DNA from: Bacteroidota bacterium
GTDB taxonomy: Bacteria > Bacteroidota > Bacteroidia > AKYH767-A > 2013-40CM-41-45
Length of the DNA: 64,000 nucleotides
Direction of reading: 5' to 3'
Assembly (NCBI GenBank): GCA_016720655.1
Contig: JADKKE010000032.1
Coordinates: forward strand, 806,001 to 870,000
Position numbers and translations under genes: made by a program. The notes beneath the pieces are model-generated. The model was not told the DNA's origin. It saw only the letters and a list, made by a program, of their open reading frames with translations, and did not search any database. Below are positions 46,360-56,158 of this stretch, piece by piece (positions within the stretch are counted from its first letter, which is position 1; the number at the start of each line of letters is the position of its first letter).

Positions 46360-47829
46360 ATGAGACTCTTTACACGCTTGTTAATGTTCGCTTTTTGTAT
46401 CGGTTTAACAACCCATACTATCGCGCAGACTGTACATAGCGACAGCATTCGCGTTGATATTAAAAGTGGAAAAATGCCGCGATCCAAAGAATTCAATACC
46501 TGGGATCTTACACTTCACGGTGGCATGTGTATTCCGAATACAGATATCGCATCCAGCGATTTAAATGGAAGCAACGCAAAACAGCATCTTGGTTATGGAT
46601 TAAGTGTAACTAAGTTTTTCTCCCACACCTTTGCTTTACAAGCACAATTTATCCGTGCGAAACTAGAAGGAGAAGACAGCAACAAACCACTCTACAAGTT
46701 CACGACCGATGTTGATTATGATATCACCCTGAATGCATTGTTTCAATTTGGAAATGTAGCCTTCCTGAAGAGAACTCCGAATCTTGCGATTTACGGATAT
46801 GTTGGAATTGGAATGATTAAATTTTCTCCAACTACTTCAAAAGATGGAGGACTGACTTACGGCAATTACTATGTACAGGATGGTCGTTTGGATAATGTAG
46901 ATTATAAAAACACAAGTGAACTTGTCATCCCTGTTGGTGTAGGAGTGAAATACCGTATCACAAAAGCCTTCTCATTACATGGCGAATACAGTTTGCGTAC
47001 AACCAACTCCGACAAACTTGACGGTTGGTACCGCCTCCTTTCAGAAAATGATAATTACAATTATTTTAACCTTGGTCTTACTTACCATTTTGGTGCAAAA
47101 GATAAAGTTATTGAATGGGTGAATCCAATGTCTACGATCTATGCTGATTTGTATGACATGAAAGATCGTGTGGATATGCTCAGTGGTGATAAGGACAAAG
47201 ACGGCGTTGCTGATATGTTCGACCGTGAACCTGAAACTCCCGAAGGAGCAAAAGTATATGGCGATGGAACTTCTGTTGATACCGATGGTGATGGTGTTCC
47301 GGATGTAAAAGATTCTGAACCCTTCTCTGCCAAAGGTGCTAAAGTTGATGCCAACGGACATGAAATTGATACCGATGGTGATGGAATTCCTGACAGTCAT
47401 GACATGGAACCTACAACAGCGAAAGGAAGTCTTGTAACCAATACAGGTGTTACAATTCCTACCGGCCCTGCAAACAAAGGTGGAGCGTCTTCTATCCTTG
47501 CAGCGAACGGATATTTGCCATCCATTTTCTTCGACTTGAACAGTGCAATCATTGATCCTAAATACAACGAAACTCTTGCTTCCATTGCTCTCGTTATGCG
47601 CAATAATCCGGATATCAAATTTGATATCAGCGGTAATTGTGATTCACGTGCAAGTGATGATTACAATGTGAAACTTGGAAAACGTCGCGCTGAAGCCGTA
47701 AAGAGCCATCTCGTTAAAAAATACAAAATCGAAGCCGATCGACTTACAATAACATCACTCGGGAAAAAAGATCCTATCACAAAAGATCATCCGATGAATC
47801 GTCGTGTTGATTTTAAGGTCACCGAGTAA
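46360..47829 (+). CDS. OmpA-family outer membrane protein with TSP3-like linker
   Basis: 489 residues. Signal peptide (about 1-22, ending TIAQ), an 8-strand-type beta-barrel region (about 40-245, alternating pattern with LGYGLSVTKFFSHTFALQAQ), then a Ca-binding thrombospondin-type-3-like linker of three repeats (DKDGVADMFDREPETPEGAK, DTDGDGVPDVKDSEPFSAKG, DTDGDGIPDSHDMEPTTAKG; about 275-360). The OmpA/MotB peptidoglycan-binding domain follows (about 385-489), with the Asp and Arg contacts in DSRASDDYNVKLGKRRAEAV and PMNRRVDFKV. It tethers the outer membrane to the cell wall. It has its own promoter and terminator. Confidence 0.92.
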   Translation: MRLFTRLLMFAFCIGLTTHTIAQTVHSDSIRVDIKSGKMPRSKEFNTWDLTLHGGMCIPNTDIASSDLNGSNAKQHLGYGLSVTKFFSHTFALQAQFIRAKLEGEDSNKPLYKFTTDVDYDITLNALFQFGNVAFLKRTPNLAIYGYVGIGMIKFSPTTSKDGGLTYGNYYVQDGRLDNVDYKNTSELVIPVGVGVKYRITKAFSLHGEYSLRTTNSDKLDGWYRLLSENDNYNYFNLGLTYHFGAKDKVIEWVNPMSTIYADLYDMKDRVDMLSGDKDKDGVADMFDREPETPEGAKVYGDGTSVDTDGDGVPDVKDSEPFSAKGAKVDANGHEIDTDGDGIPDSHDMEPTTAKGSLVTNTGVTIPTGPANKGGASSILAANGYLPSIFFDLNSAIIDPKYNETLASIALVMRNNPDIKFDISGNCDSRASDDYNVKLGKRRAEAVKSHLVKKYKIEADRLTITSLGKKDPITKDHPMNRRVDFKVTE

Positions 47830-47848
47830 ATGTGGTATTAATTAAATT

Positions 47849-47885
47849 AAAATGGGAGTCCGGTCAGGGGCTCCCATTTTTTTTT
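47849..47885 (+). terminator. Terminator after the OmpA-family gene
   Basis: The arms AAAATGGGAG (47849-47858) and CTCCCATTTT (47871-47880) are followed by T-rich sequence to 47885. The heptamer array starts directly after it. Confidence 0.88.
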
Positions 47886-47989
47886 GGTATAAAGTATAAG
47901 GTATAAGGTATAAAGTATAAAGTATAAAGTATAAGGTATGAAGTACGAGGGCCGTACCTAATACTTAATACCTAATACTTAATACCTTT
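47886..47989. repeat. Paired heptamer arrays in imperfect inverted orientation
   Basis: Left array: nine 7-mers of type RGTATAA (47886-47948). Right array: TACCTAA/TACTTAA/TACCTAA/TACTTAA/TACCTTT (47955-47989). The reverse complement of the right array closely resembles the left one, so the two could pair into a long imperfect hairpin around GGGCCG. The trmH stop codon lies in the right array. Confidence 0.85.
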
Positions 47990-48505
47990 ATTAACAAAAT
48001 CCCACACCACTATCCCCGCGCACACAGCAACATTAATCGAGTGCTTTGTCCCTTCCTGTGGGATTTCAAGAGCGAGATCGCAAAGGGCGAGCGCCTGATC
48101 ACTGACTCCGTTTACTTCGTGACCCAGCACATAGGCATACTTCTGGTCCTGCAACGATTGGAATTCATTGAGAAGAATGCCACCTTCAGCCTGTTCGATA
48201 GCGGCAAGGATAAATCCATTTGATTTTAATTCTCGAAGTGCATCCTCAACATTTTCAAAATATTTCCAATCAACTGAATCTTCAGCCCCGAGCGCTGTTT
48301 TGTGAATTTCGCGGTGAGGAGGTTGTGCTGTAATTCCACAGAGGTAAACAGCTTCGCACAGGAATGCATCCGCAGTACGCAAAATGGAACCAATATTGTT
48401 CAGGCTCCTGACGTCATCAAGAACCAGGATTAAAGGTCGTTTCGGGGAGGTTTTAAACTCTTCAACAGACTTTCGACCCAACTCAGCATTTTGTATCTTG
48501 CGCAT
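47972..48505 (-). CDS. TrmH/SpoU family RNA 2'-O-methyltransferase
   Basis: A 177-residue SPOUT enzyme that methylates ribose in tRNA or rRNA using S-adenosylmethionine. The three SpoU motifs are present: VRSLNNIGSILRTADAFLCE, AYVLGHEVNGVSD and LEIPQEGTKHSINVAVCAGI, which form the knot. There is no N-terminal substrate-binding domain, so the short class. The last residues (KGIKY) and the TAG stop are encoded by the heptamer array, so the native C-terminus may have been shaped by it. It is divergent from mutS, 35 nt apart. The RNA target is not predictable. Confidence 0.9.
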   Translation of the reverse strand: MRKIQNAELGRKSVEEFKTSPKRPLILVLDDVRSLNNIGSILRTADAFLCEAVYLCGITAQPPHREIHKTALGAEDSVDWKYFENVEDALRELKSNGFILAAIEQAEGGILLNEFQSLQDQKYAYVLGHEVNGVSDQALALCDLALEIPQEGTKHSINVAVCAGIVVWDFVNKGIKY

Positions 48506-48540
48506 TCTTTATATATTACGGACTACAAAGAAGCAAAAAC

Positions 48541-51158
48541 TTGTTGAAGGAAGAAACAAAATCAAGTGTGGTGGAGACACCTTTAATGAAACAGTATTTT
48601 GCCATCAAGGCGAAATACCCGGATGCGATATTGCTTTTTCGCGTAGGTGATTTCTATGAAACATTTGGTGAAGACGCAATCAAAGCAGCCGGTATTCTCG
48701 GTATAGTCCTTACTAAAAGAGCAAACGGTTCGGCTTCTTTTGTAGAATTGGCCGGATTTCCACACCATTCTCTTGACACCTATTTGCCCAAACTTGTGCG
48801 GGCAGGATTGCGTGTTGCAATTTGTGATCAACTCGAAGACCCGAAGCTCACCAAGAAGATTGTGAAAAGAGGAGTGACCGAGCTCGTTACTCCGGGAGTT
48901 TCCTACAACGACAAAATTCTTGAACACAAGAAAAATAATTTTCTTGCAGCATATTACACCGATGGCAAAATAGCCGGTGTGGCATTCATCGATATTTCAA
49001 CAGGTGAATTTTTAGTAGGACAGGGCAATCTGGCCTATGCTGAAAAATTACTCCAGAATTTTAATCCGAGTGAAGTTCTTTATTCACGCGGACGGAAAAA
49101 AGAATTCATCGAACAATACGGCGCACGGTTTTATAATTATGGTCTGGAAGAATGGGTTTTCCAGGGAGATTATTCAAAGGAAATTCTGCTCCGTCATTTT
49201 GGTACTAAATCTTTAAAAGGATTTGGTATTGAAGAAATGTCGGCAGCTGTGATCGCTGCCGGTGCAGCTTTGCACTATGTTTCTGACACCAGACAAGAAC
49301 AACTCCGGCATATCAGCGGTATTTCAAGAATCGATGAAGACAAATATGTCTGGCTCGACAAGTTTACCATTCGTAACCTGGAACTTGTCGGTTCTTCGAA
49401 TGAACAGGCAGTCACTTTGCTGGATGTTCTCGATCATACACTCACTCCAATGGGTGGACGATTGCTCAAGCGTTGGGTCATGCTGCCATTGAAGGATATT
49501 GCTTCGATTGAAGAGAGACAAGATGCTGTCAATTATTTTTTGCATCATCCCGATTTTTCAACCATCATTGCAGGCCACCTGAAACAAGTCGGAGATCTCG
49601 AACGATTGATTTCCAAAGTTGCTCTCGGAAAAATTTCTCCGCGGGAAGTGATGCAATTGAAACGCTCACTCGATATGGTGCAACTGATAAAGGACAGTTG
49701 CGGTCATACCGCGAATGCAGCGATTCAAATTATCGCTGATCAACTCAATCCTTGTTCGCTGATCAATTCAAGAATCTTCAATGAACTTCATCCCGATGCT
49801 CCGGCAATGGTGAACAAAGGAGGAGTGATTCGTGAAGGTGTAAATTCGGAACTCGATGAATTGCGAAGCATAGCCTATCATGGAAAGGATTATCTGTTAA
49901 AATTCAGCAGCGCGAAGCGGAACGTACCGGAATAACTTCCTTGAAAGTCGGATTCAATAATGTCTTCGGTTATTTCATTGAAGTCACACATACACATAAA
50001 GATAAAGTTCCGGCAGAGTGGACACGCAAACAAACACTCACCAATGCAGAACGGTACATCACTGAAGAACTCAAACAATACGAGGAGAAGATACTTGGAG
50101 CGGAGGAGAAAATTCTTGCTCTTGAATCACGTTTGTTTACTGAACTGGTTCAGTCGATAGTTGAATACATTCAGCCGATACAACTGAATGCCGGATTAAT
50201 CGGGCGTCTTGATGTTTTGTTATCGTTTTCTGATGTTGCTTTGAAAAACGAATATGTTCGTCCGATTGTGAACGATTCTTCGGTGATTGATATTCGGAAC
50301 GGACGCCATCCTGTCATTGAAAAACAATTGCCTCCCGGAGAAAAATTTATTGCCAACGATATTTACCTCGACAACGATACACAACAGATCCTGATGATTA
50401 CAGGTCCGAATATGTCGGGTAAATCAGCATTGTTGCGACAAACGGCATTGATCACCTTGCTAGCGCAAACAGGAAGTTTTGTTCCTGCATCCGCTGCAAC
50501 CATTGGATACGTTGACAAGATCTTTACACGCGTTGGCGCATCCGATAATATTTCCTCCGGTGAATCCACTTTCATGGTGGAAATGAATGAGACAGCCAGT
50601 ATTCTTCACAACCTTTCCGATCGCAGTTTAATTTTACTGGATGAAATTGGTCGGGGGACAGCAACGTATGATGGCGTGAGCATCGCCTGGGCAATTGCGG
50701 AGTATTTGCACAATCACACGAGTGCAAGAGCCAAAACACTTTTTGCAACACATTACCATGAGATGAATGAAATGGCGGAATCACTACCGCGTATTCGTAA
50801 TTTTCATGTCTCTGTGAAAGAACTGGAAAATAAAGTCCTCTTTCTTAGAAAACTTGTTCCCGGAGGCAGCGAACATAGCTTTGGTATTCATGTAGCAAGA
50901 ATGGCTGGTATTCCGGCAAAAGTTGTTAGCCGTGCCGATGAAATTTTGCATCACCTTGAAAAAAGCAGGAGTGCGCCGGGCATGAGTAAGAAAGATGGCA
51001 AAAAATCTGCAGATGAAATGCAGCTAAGTTTTTTTCAACTCGACGATCCTGTTCTCGAACAAATCCGCGAAGAAATTCTCCGTGTCGATATCGACAATCT
51101 CACTCCCATGGAGGCGCTGAATAAGTTGAATGAGATTAAGAAGTTGCTTGGCAGATAG
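48541..51158 (+). CDS. mutS: DNA mismatch repair protein MutS, with one frameshift
   Basis: Mismatch recognition ATPase. The N-terminal mismatch-binding domain has the Phe-x-Glu motif in RVGDFYETFGEDAI; later come the connector, lever and clamp parts, Walker A in ITGPNMSGKSALLRQTALI, LLDEIGRGTATYDGVSIAWA and LFATHYHEMNEMAESLP. The frame breaks near 49903: adding one base to AAATTCAGCAG gives KFQQREAERTGITSLKVGFN and about 873 residues, the usual size. The start is a TTG at 48541 or 48544, since the family N-terminus begins just there and no ATG fits. The TAG stop directly abuts a heptamer array. Confidence 0.93.
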
Positions 51159-51685
51159 TTGTTGGTTGTTGGTTGTTAGTTGTTGGTACTTTATCCTATG
51201 AGAAATGAGAAAAAGCATTTAATATAGTTCACCCATACCTGGTACCTGGTACCTAATACTTAATACCATTATTCTCGTTTGTCGTTAGTTATTAGTAATT
51301 AGCACTTTCTCCCACAGGAAATAAGCATTCGCATTCAATTTAATGGAGTTTGCCTAAAACCTGGAGTCTGATAGTTCATACTTAATACCTTTATTCTTGT
51401 TAGTGGTTTTAGTTAGTGATTAGTGATTGGTGGTTAGTGGTTGGTACTGTGTCCCTTTATAAACGCGAACAATCAATTAATAAAGTTCACCCCTACATGG
51501 TACCTGGTACCTAATACCAAAATTCTTGTTAGTGATTAGTGATTAGTGATTGGTGGTTAGTACAAAGTCCCTTGCAAAATGAGATAATGCACTTAATAAA
51601 GTTCACCCCTACCTGGTACCTAATACCTAATACCTAATACCTAATACCTAATACCTAATACTTAATACCTAATACCCATTTCTCC
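51159..51685 (+). repeat. Composite heptamer element in about four tandem copies
   Basis: No gene in these 527 nt. Four diverged units of about 118-150 nt follow each other (about 51159-51276, 51277-51399, 51400-51528, 51529-51676). Each has a left heptamer tract (TTGTTGG, or GTGATTA/GTGGTTA), a core, and a right tract (ACCTAAT/ACTTAAT). The clearest core motif is AAAGTTCACCCCTACCTGGTACC-like; units 1, 3 and 4 share it and unit 2 is diverged. Units 1-3 end in ATTCTCG or ATTCTTG. The last unit runs into the next gene's start. Confidence 0.85.
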
Positions 51686-53184
51686 ATGACAAAACATTTC
51701 ATCCTCATCTACCTCTTAATTCCATCTCAATCCTTCTCTGCAGGCAAACTATTCTTGCAGCCGGATTCTGTTTGTGGTAAAGATGCTACTGTATGGAATG
51801 CACCTGGATTTCGAATGGCAATACAAATTATGGTTCCGGGGATTTTCTGGGAGCGCATGCATGGACAAATAGTGGCACACCGGATACCAGCAGATCATTG
51901 ATAGAATTTGATTTGGATCAGATTGCTTCGGGATCTTATATCGTTGAAGCTCATTTATCATTGTACAATAACCCGAATACAGTATTCGCCGGAGGAGAGC
52001 ATTCTACATTGAGCGGATTGAATTCAGCTTACATTCGTCGTATTGTGCAGCCCTGGGATGAAAGTGAGGTCAACTGGTTCACGCAGCCTGCAACAACTAC
52101 ATTGCATCAAACGAGTATCCCTGCAAGTTCGGGTCCGCATGACGACTACATCAATATTGACGTCACGCAATTGGTTCAGGACATGGTCGACAGTGCAGCT
52201 ACAAGTTTTGGTTTTGAAATTCGATTGGTGCGCGAACAATTTTACCGGGCACTGGTTTTCGCATCGAGTGATTGCGCGAATCCGGGTCTTCGTCCGAAGC
52301 TGATTGTTTCATATGAAGAGCCATTGATTGGTTGTTGGACATTGCAACCTCACGATGGATGTGGCAAGGATGCTCTCGTATGGAATGCTCCGGGATTTTC
52401 AAATGGCACTACAAATTATGGCGATGTTGATGGGATAGGTGCACATGCATGGACAAATACCGGTATCCCTGATACAGGCAGAACATTACTTGATTTTGAT
52501 CTCAGTTTTATTCCTTCGAATGTAGCAGTGACATCTGCGTATCTTTCCATGTGGAACAATCCAAACACTGCCTACGCGTATGGTCAAAGTTCATCGCTGA
52601 GCGGACCGAATACAGGTTTGTTGAGAAGGATTACATCACCCTGGGATGAGAACAGTGTGAATTGGTTCTCACGTCCAAGTGTGAGTACACAGAATTCGAT
52701 AACTGTTCCCGGACCTGTTGGAGCCTATGGAGATTTATTAAACATTGATGTAACAACATTGGTTCAGGATATGCTTCAGAATCCGACAACAAGTTTTGGT
52801 TTCGAATTCAAATTATTGAATGAAGCATATTACCGTGCGGTGGTGCTGGGTTCCAGTGATTGCGATGATGAGACAAAAACACCACGACTGGAAATCTGTT
52901 ACTCATCGACAACAGGAATATCCGAGATGAAGAATAATCATTTGCATCTTTATCCAAATCCTGCTTCAGACTATTTTATAATTGAATCCAGTCAACCTCA
53001 GGGAGGAAGTTTTGTGATGTCGATTTCCGATGCCCTTGGTCAGTTGGTTTATTCAAAAACCTGTGAAACGAAAGTGGCTTTGATTCGGGAAAAGGTGGAT
53101 ATATCAGCCTTGAACCCTGGACTCTATTTCATAGAGTTGAAGGGAAAAGACAGGAGAGAATCAACGAAATTGGTTAAATACTGA
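51686..53184 (+). CDS. Secreted DNRLRE-domain T9SS cargo protein, with one frameshift
   Basis: A signal peptide opens at 51686 (MTKHFILIYLLIPSQSFSAG), then two similar domains of about 185 residues each, both beginning C-G-K-D-A-x-V-W-N-A-P-G-F and carrying GAHAWTN, WDE...VNWF and SSDC marks, the pattern of DNRLRE/CBM96-like carbohydrate-binding domains. A T9SS type A sorting domain ends it (LHLYPNPASDYFII, GLYFIELKGKDRR). The frame breaks at the T-run 51809-51811: adding one T gives APGFSNGNTNYGSGDFLGAH, matching the second repeat (APGFSNGTTNYGD), which independently proves the indel. About 499 residues when repaired. Confidence 0.88.
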
Positions 53185-53246
53185 AAATAAGCCTTTTACT
53201 AAGCTTAAAAAACCAATAGAAATTCAGCTTTTTTTTTGATTTTCCC

Positions 53247-53275
53247 TTGAAATTTTCAAAAAATACTTATTTTTG
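53247..53275 (+). promoter_or_regulatory. Promoter of the tRNA locus
   Basis: TTG (53247-53249), an 18-nt spacer and TATTTTTG (53268-53275) match the Bacteroidetes promoter, about 75 nt before the first tRNA-Gly-like sequence. Confidence 0.65.
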
Positions 53276-53348
53276 CGATCCCAAATATGATGGAGATGAG
53301 TTTATTTGTGAATTTCTCCATTAACAGATTGACCCATGTGATTTTAAA

Positions 53349-53405
53349 GCGGAATTAGCTCATTTGGTAGAGCACGATCCCGCCAAGGTCGGGATCGGGG
53401 TGCCA
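53349..53405 (+). tRNA. tRNA-Gly (GCC), 3' part disrupted
   Basis: GCGGAATTAGCTCATTTGG plus TAGAGCACGATCC reproduces the acceptor, D arm and anticodon-stem start of bacterial tRNA-Gly, with the anticodon GCC in CCCGCCAAGG. The T arm and 3' acceptor strand are missing, replaced by A-rich sequence. As read it cannot fold completely; see the finding on this locus. Confidence 0.5.
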
Positions 53406-53634
53406 AGAAAAATAAAAAAAAAAAAGCGGAAGTAGCTCATTGGTAGAGCACGATCACGCCAGGCGGGGGGGGGAGAAAAAATAAAGCGGATTAACTCTTT
53501 GGTAGAGAGATGCGCCCGAGGCGGATCGGTGGCTAAAAGAATGAAATAAAAAAAAAAGTAAAAGCGGAAGTACTTTGTTGAGGCAGCCGGGGCAGGTCCG
53601 GTTGAGCCGCCCCGCTCCTTGATCTTCCGCCAAA
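53406..53634 (+). repeat. Three further degraded tRNA-Gly-like copies
   Basis: tRNA-Gly 5' ends recur at about 53426 (GCGGAAGTAGCTCATTGGTA), 53486 (GCGGATTAACTCTTTGGTAG) and 53564 (GCGGAAGTACTTTG). The spacing of 77, 60 and 78 nt approximates one tRNA unit, and the last copy ends in GATCTTCCGC, the expected tRNA-Gly 3' acceptor. Each is corrupted with A- and G-runs. Probably a tandem tRNA-Gly array damaged in assembly. Confidence 0.5.
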
Positions 53635-53636
53635 AG

Positions 53637-53661
53637 TCCCCCAAAAGAGGGATTTTTTTTT
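53637..53661 (+). terminator. Weak terminator-like hairpin after tRNA-Gly copies
   Basis: TCCC (53637-53640) and GGGA (53649-53652) form a short stem followed by a run of nine T. It is typical in position but weak, and it lies in the low-quality zone. Confidence 0.45.
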
Positions 53662-53713
53662 GCTTGCCAGAGTTGATTACTTTAGCGGCAGGAATTCTTG
53701 AGTGAATGTGTTT

Positions 53714-53797
53714 GCCCGGGTGGTGGAACTGGTAGACACGCAGGACTTAAAATCCTGTAGCCATTGCGGCTGTACGAGTTCGATTCTCGTCCCGGTA
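53714..53797 (+). tRNA. tRNA-Leu (UAA)
   Basis: Class II tRNA with acceptor GCCCGGG, D arm GTGGAACTGGTAGACACG, anticodon arm CAGGACTTAAAATCCTG (anticodon TAA), a variable arm (TAGCCATTGCGGCT) and T arm ACGAGTTCGATTCTCGT. The 3' acceptor reads CCCGGTAC where CCCGGGTACC would pair fully, so one G (and a C of ACCA) appear lost. This is another likely homopolymer error. Confidence 0.85.
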
Positions 53798-53798
53798 C

Positions 53799-54240
<442 letters not shown>

Positions 54241-54955
54241 AAACTTAAAACATACACTCCACACTCACATTTTCCTTTTCACAAAGAGTGCGTTTTTATC
54301 CTATGACACATTTTTTCTTTCAATATTTTGATGGTTTGTTTAAAACTATTCTATTTGTTTTAAATCTGTAACTGTCTTTAATTCCAAAATTTTTACTTTT
54401 CTAGTTCAATAACAAAAAAGTCCTTAAAGAAAAAGAGATCCTAAGGGGCTGAGTGGATCCTTAAATATTGCAGAAAAGGACGGCATCAAATGACCTTCGA
54501 CATTTTTATTCATTGCAAAAGGATCAGCCATTCGAATGTCATTCTTGATATTGAAACGCTGACTATTGCCTGAAGAAATATTCTGAAATTTATTCTTTGC
54601 ATTGAGATGACAAAATGTTATTTGGATTGGAGAAAAGTTTATCAAAAATTTTCAGTGCATTGTTAGCAAACTCGATCGCATCCTTAAAGATCAACTTTAT
54701 TTTTAGAGTCATTGATTTAATATCGCAGAGGGTTGAGCCCTCCGGAAAGGCAGACGAAAACCCCGCCGGACAGGCTTTAACGCACCTGTGTAAAGGACTT
54801 GACCCGTCAGAAACAAGCCAAGAAATCTAATAATTATTTCTATTCTATTAATTCACTTACGCATTAGTAAAAAAAATTTATTTGGTTTTGATTTAATTTT
54901 GGGCCAAGTCCGCTCACGCCAGGCTTCGCAAAGACGCCAAGCTTTTCATCATTCT
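54241..54955. other. Intergenic region, no gene recognised
   Basis: AT-rich sequence between the tRNA locus and the ATPase gene. Two ORFs of about 70 codons (54424-54645 minus, 54615-54830 plus) overlap each other, lack recognisable domains and promoters, and are not called. A direct repeat ACGCCAGGC / ACGCCAAGC lies in 54916-54942. No structured RNA family was recognised. Confidence 0.5.
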
Positions 54956-56095
54956 CTAACCCCTCCCAAAATACCGATTCCTGAACCAAAGTTCAAAAGC
55001 CGGATCCACAAATTCAAAGCTGCCGTTCACATCCTGAATGATGTCGTTGTTGACGAGGGAAGTTTTGTTTTTGCTTACATTATTGGGCGTACCGAGGCGA
55101 TAATCCTGCATAACCGGTGCACTGGTGAATTGGGTTTCTCCACTGAGAATAGCTTTCAATAAATTTAATTGACCTGTAGCCATGTTTTCAATTTCCTTTT
55201 GGTACAATGGGGAGTTCGCACTGAGTAATTCTCTCAAAGCCGTTTCAAGTTCCGGTTGGCCTGCTGTTTTTTGTGTTGTGTTCCAGGTATAATGTGCAAG
55301 CTGTTGCACATACCAGGAATGGTTTTTCATTGTAAGCGGGATCTGTCGTGCAAGCGATTCATCGATTTTTTTTCCTGTGGATTTAAATCCATCACAAATA
55401 AACTTCACCCATTTTTCTTCATCGATTTTTTGCAAATGCATAATGTCTCCGAAGCGGTAAAAGGGTTTTGCCGGACTGTTGAAAATTTCAGACATCATAT
55501 GCCGGCGACTACCATACAGACAATAAGTTACTGATTTTTGTCTCTGCCAGATTGCCCGCATCTTTTTTTCGAACGTTTCATAACCCGGGAAAGAAGCAAG
55601 ATTTTGAAATTCATCAAGACACACAATCATCCTGATCTTTTTCTTTCGGGCAATTGTTTCCGGGAGTTGCAGGATTTCATCGCTGTGTTGTTTCAATTCT
55701 TTCCAGTCAAAACTGATGCTGAAATCGGATGAAGGTTCTGTTCCTACGCTCAATTTGGGAACCAGTCGTTTAAAAAATTCTTTCCCACTGTTCATCCATT
55801 CCTGCCATTTTCCGGAAGACGCTTTGATGATTTCCCTGGCGTACAATTCCAGAAATTCTTCTTCACTGCCGGCTGAAAAGAGATCAATGATTACCGTTTT
55901 GACAATCTTTTCTTTTCTGTTGATGTCCTGGATTACTTTCTCTACCAGTGAGGACTTTCCCCAGCGCCGTGGACAAATAATCATCGTGTTGATGCCATTA
56001 ATCAGATTGTCTCTGAGTTTCCTGGATTCCTGTTCACGGTCAGTAAAGCTGTGTGAACTAACCGTGACACCATAGATAAAAGGCGAATCTTTCAT
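54956..56095 (-). CDS. P-loop ATPase of the archaeal-type ATPase_2 family
   Basis: 379 residues. The N-terminus is FIYGVTVSSHSFTDREQE, with the Walker A in ICPRRWGKSSLVEKVI (PRRxGKSSL is the mark of this family), the Walker B in RMIVCLDEFQNLASFPGYE and a sensor-like YCLYGSRRHMMSEIFNS. The C-terminal winged-helix-like part (about 290-379) ends in FEFVDPAFELWFRNRYFG. Such STAND-related ATPases are common and poorly understood; many resemble regulators or components of mobile or defence loci, but no partner gene is adjacent. It is a single gene. Confidence 0.82.
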   Translation of the reverse strand: MKDSPFIYGVTVSSHSFTDREQESRKLRDNLINGINTMIICPRRWGKSSLVEKVIQDINRKEKIVKTVIIDLFSAGSEEEFLELYAREIIKASSGKWQEWMNSGKEFFKRLVPKLSVGTEPSSDFSISFDWKELKQHSDEILQLPETIARKKKIRMIVCLDEFQNLASFPGYETFEKKMRAIWQRQKSVTYCLYGSRRHMMSEIFNSPAKPFYRFGDIMHLQKIDEEKWVKFICDGFKSTGKKIDESLARQIPLTMKNHSWYVQQLAHYTWNTTQKTAGQPELETALRELLSANSPLYQKEIENMATGQLNLLKAILSGETQFTSAPVMQDYRLGTPNNVSKNKTSLVNNDIIQDVNGSFEFVDPAFELWFRNRYFGRG

Positions 56096-56158
56096 GGATT
56101 TGCAATTTTGTGACCTTCGCTGCAGAATAGGGAAAGGTGATTAGATTTATACTATTCA

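Noticed and set aside
51159..51685. Possible CRISPR array
   Set aside because: The repeat period is 7 bp with a diverged longer unit, there are no uniform 23-47-nt repeats with unique spacers, and no cas genes are near.
54424..54830. Two overlapping ORFs of about 70 codons in the gap before the ATPase gene
   Set aside because: They overlap in opposite strands, lack domains, promoters and ribosome-binding context, and have unremarkable composition.
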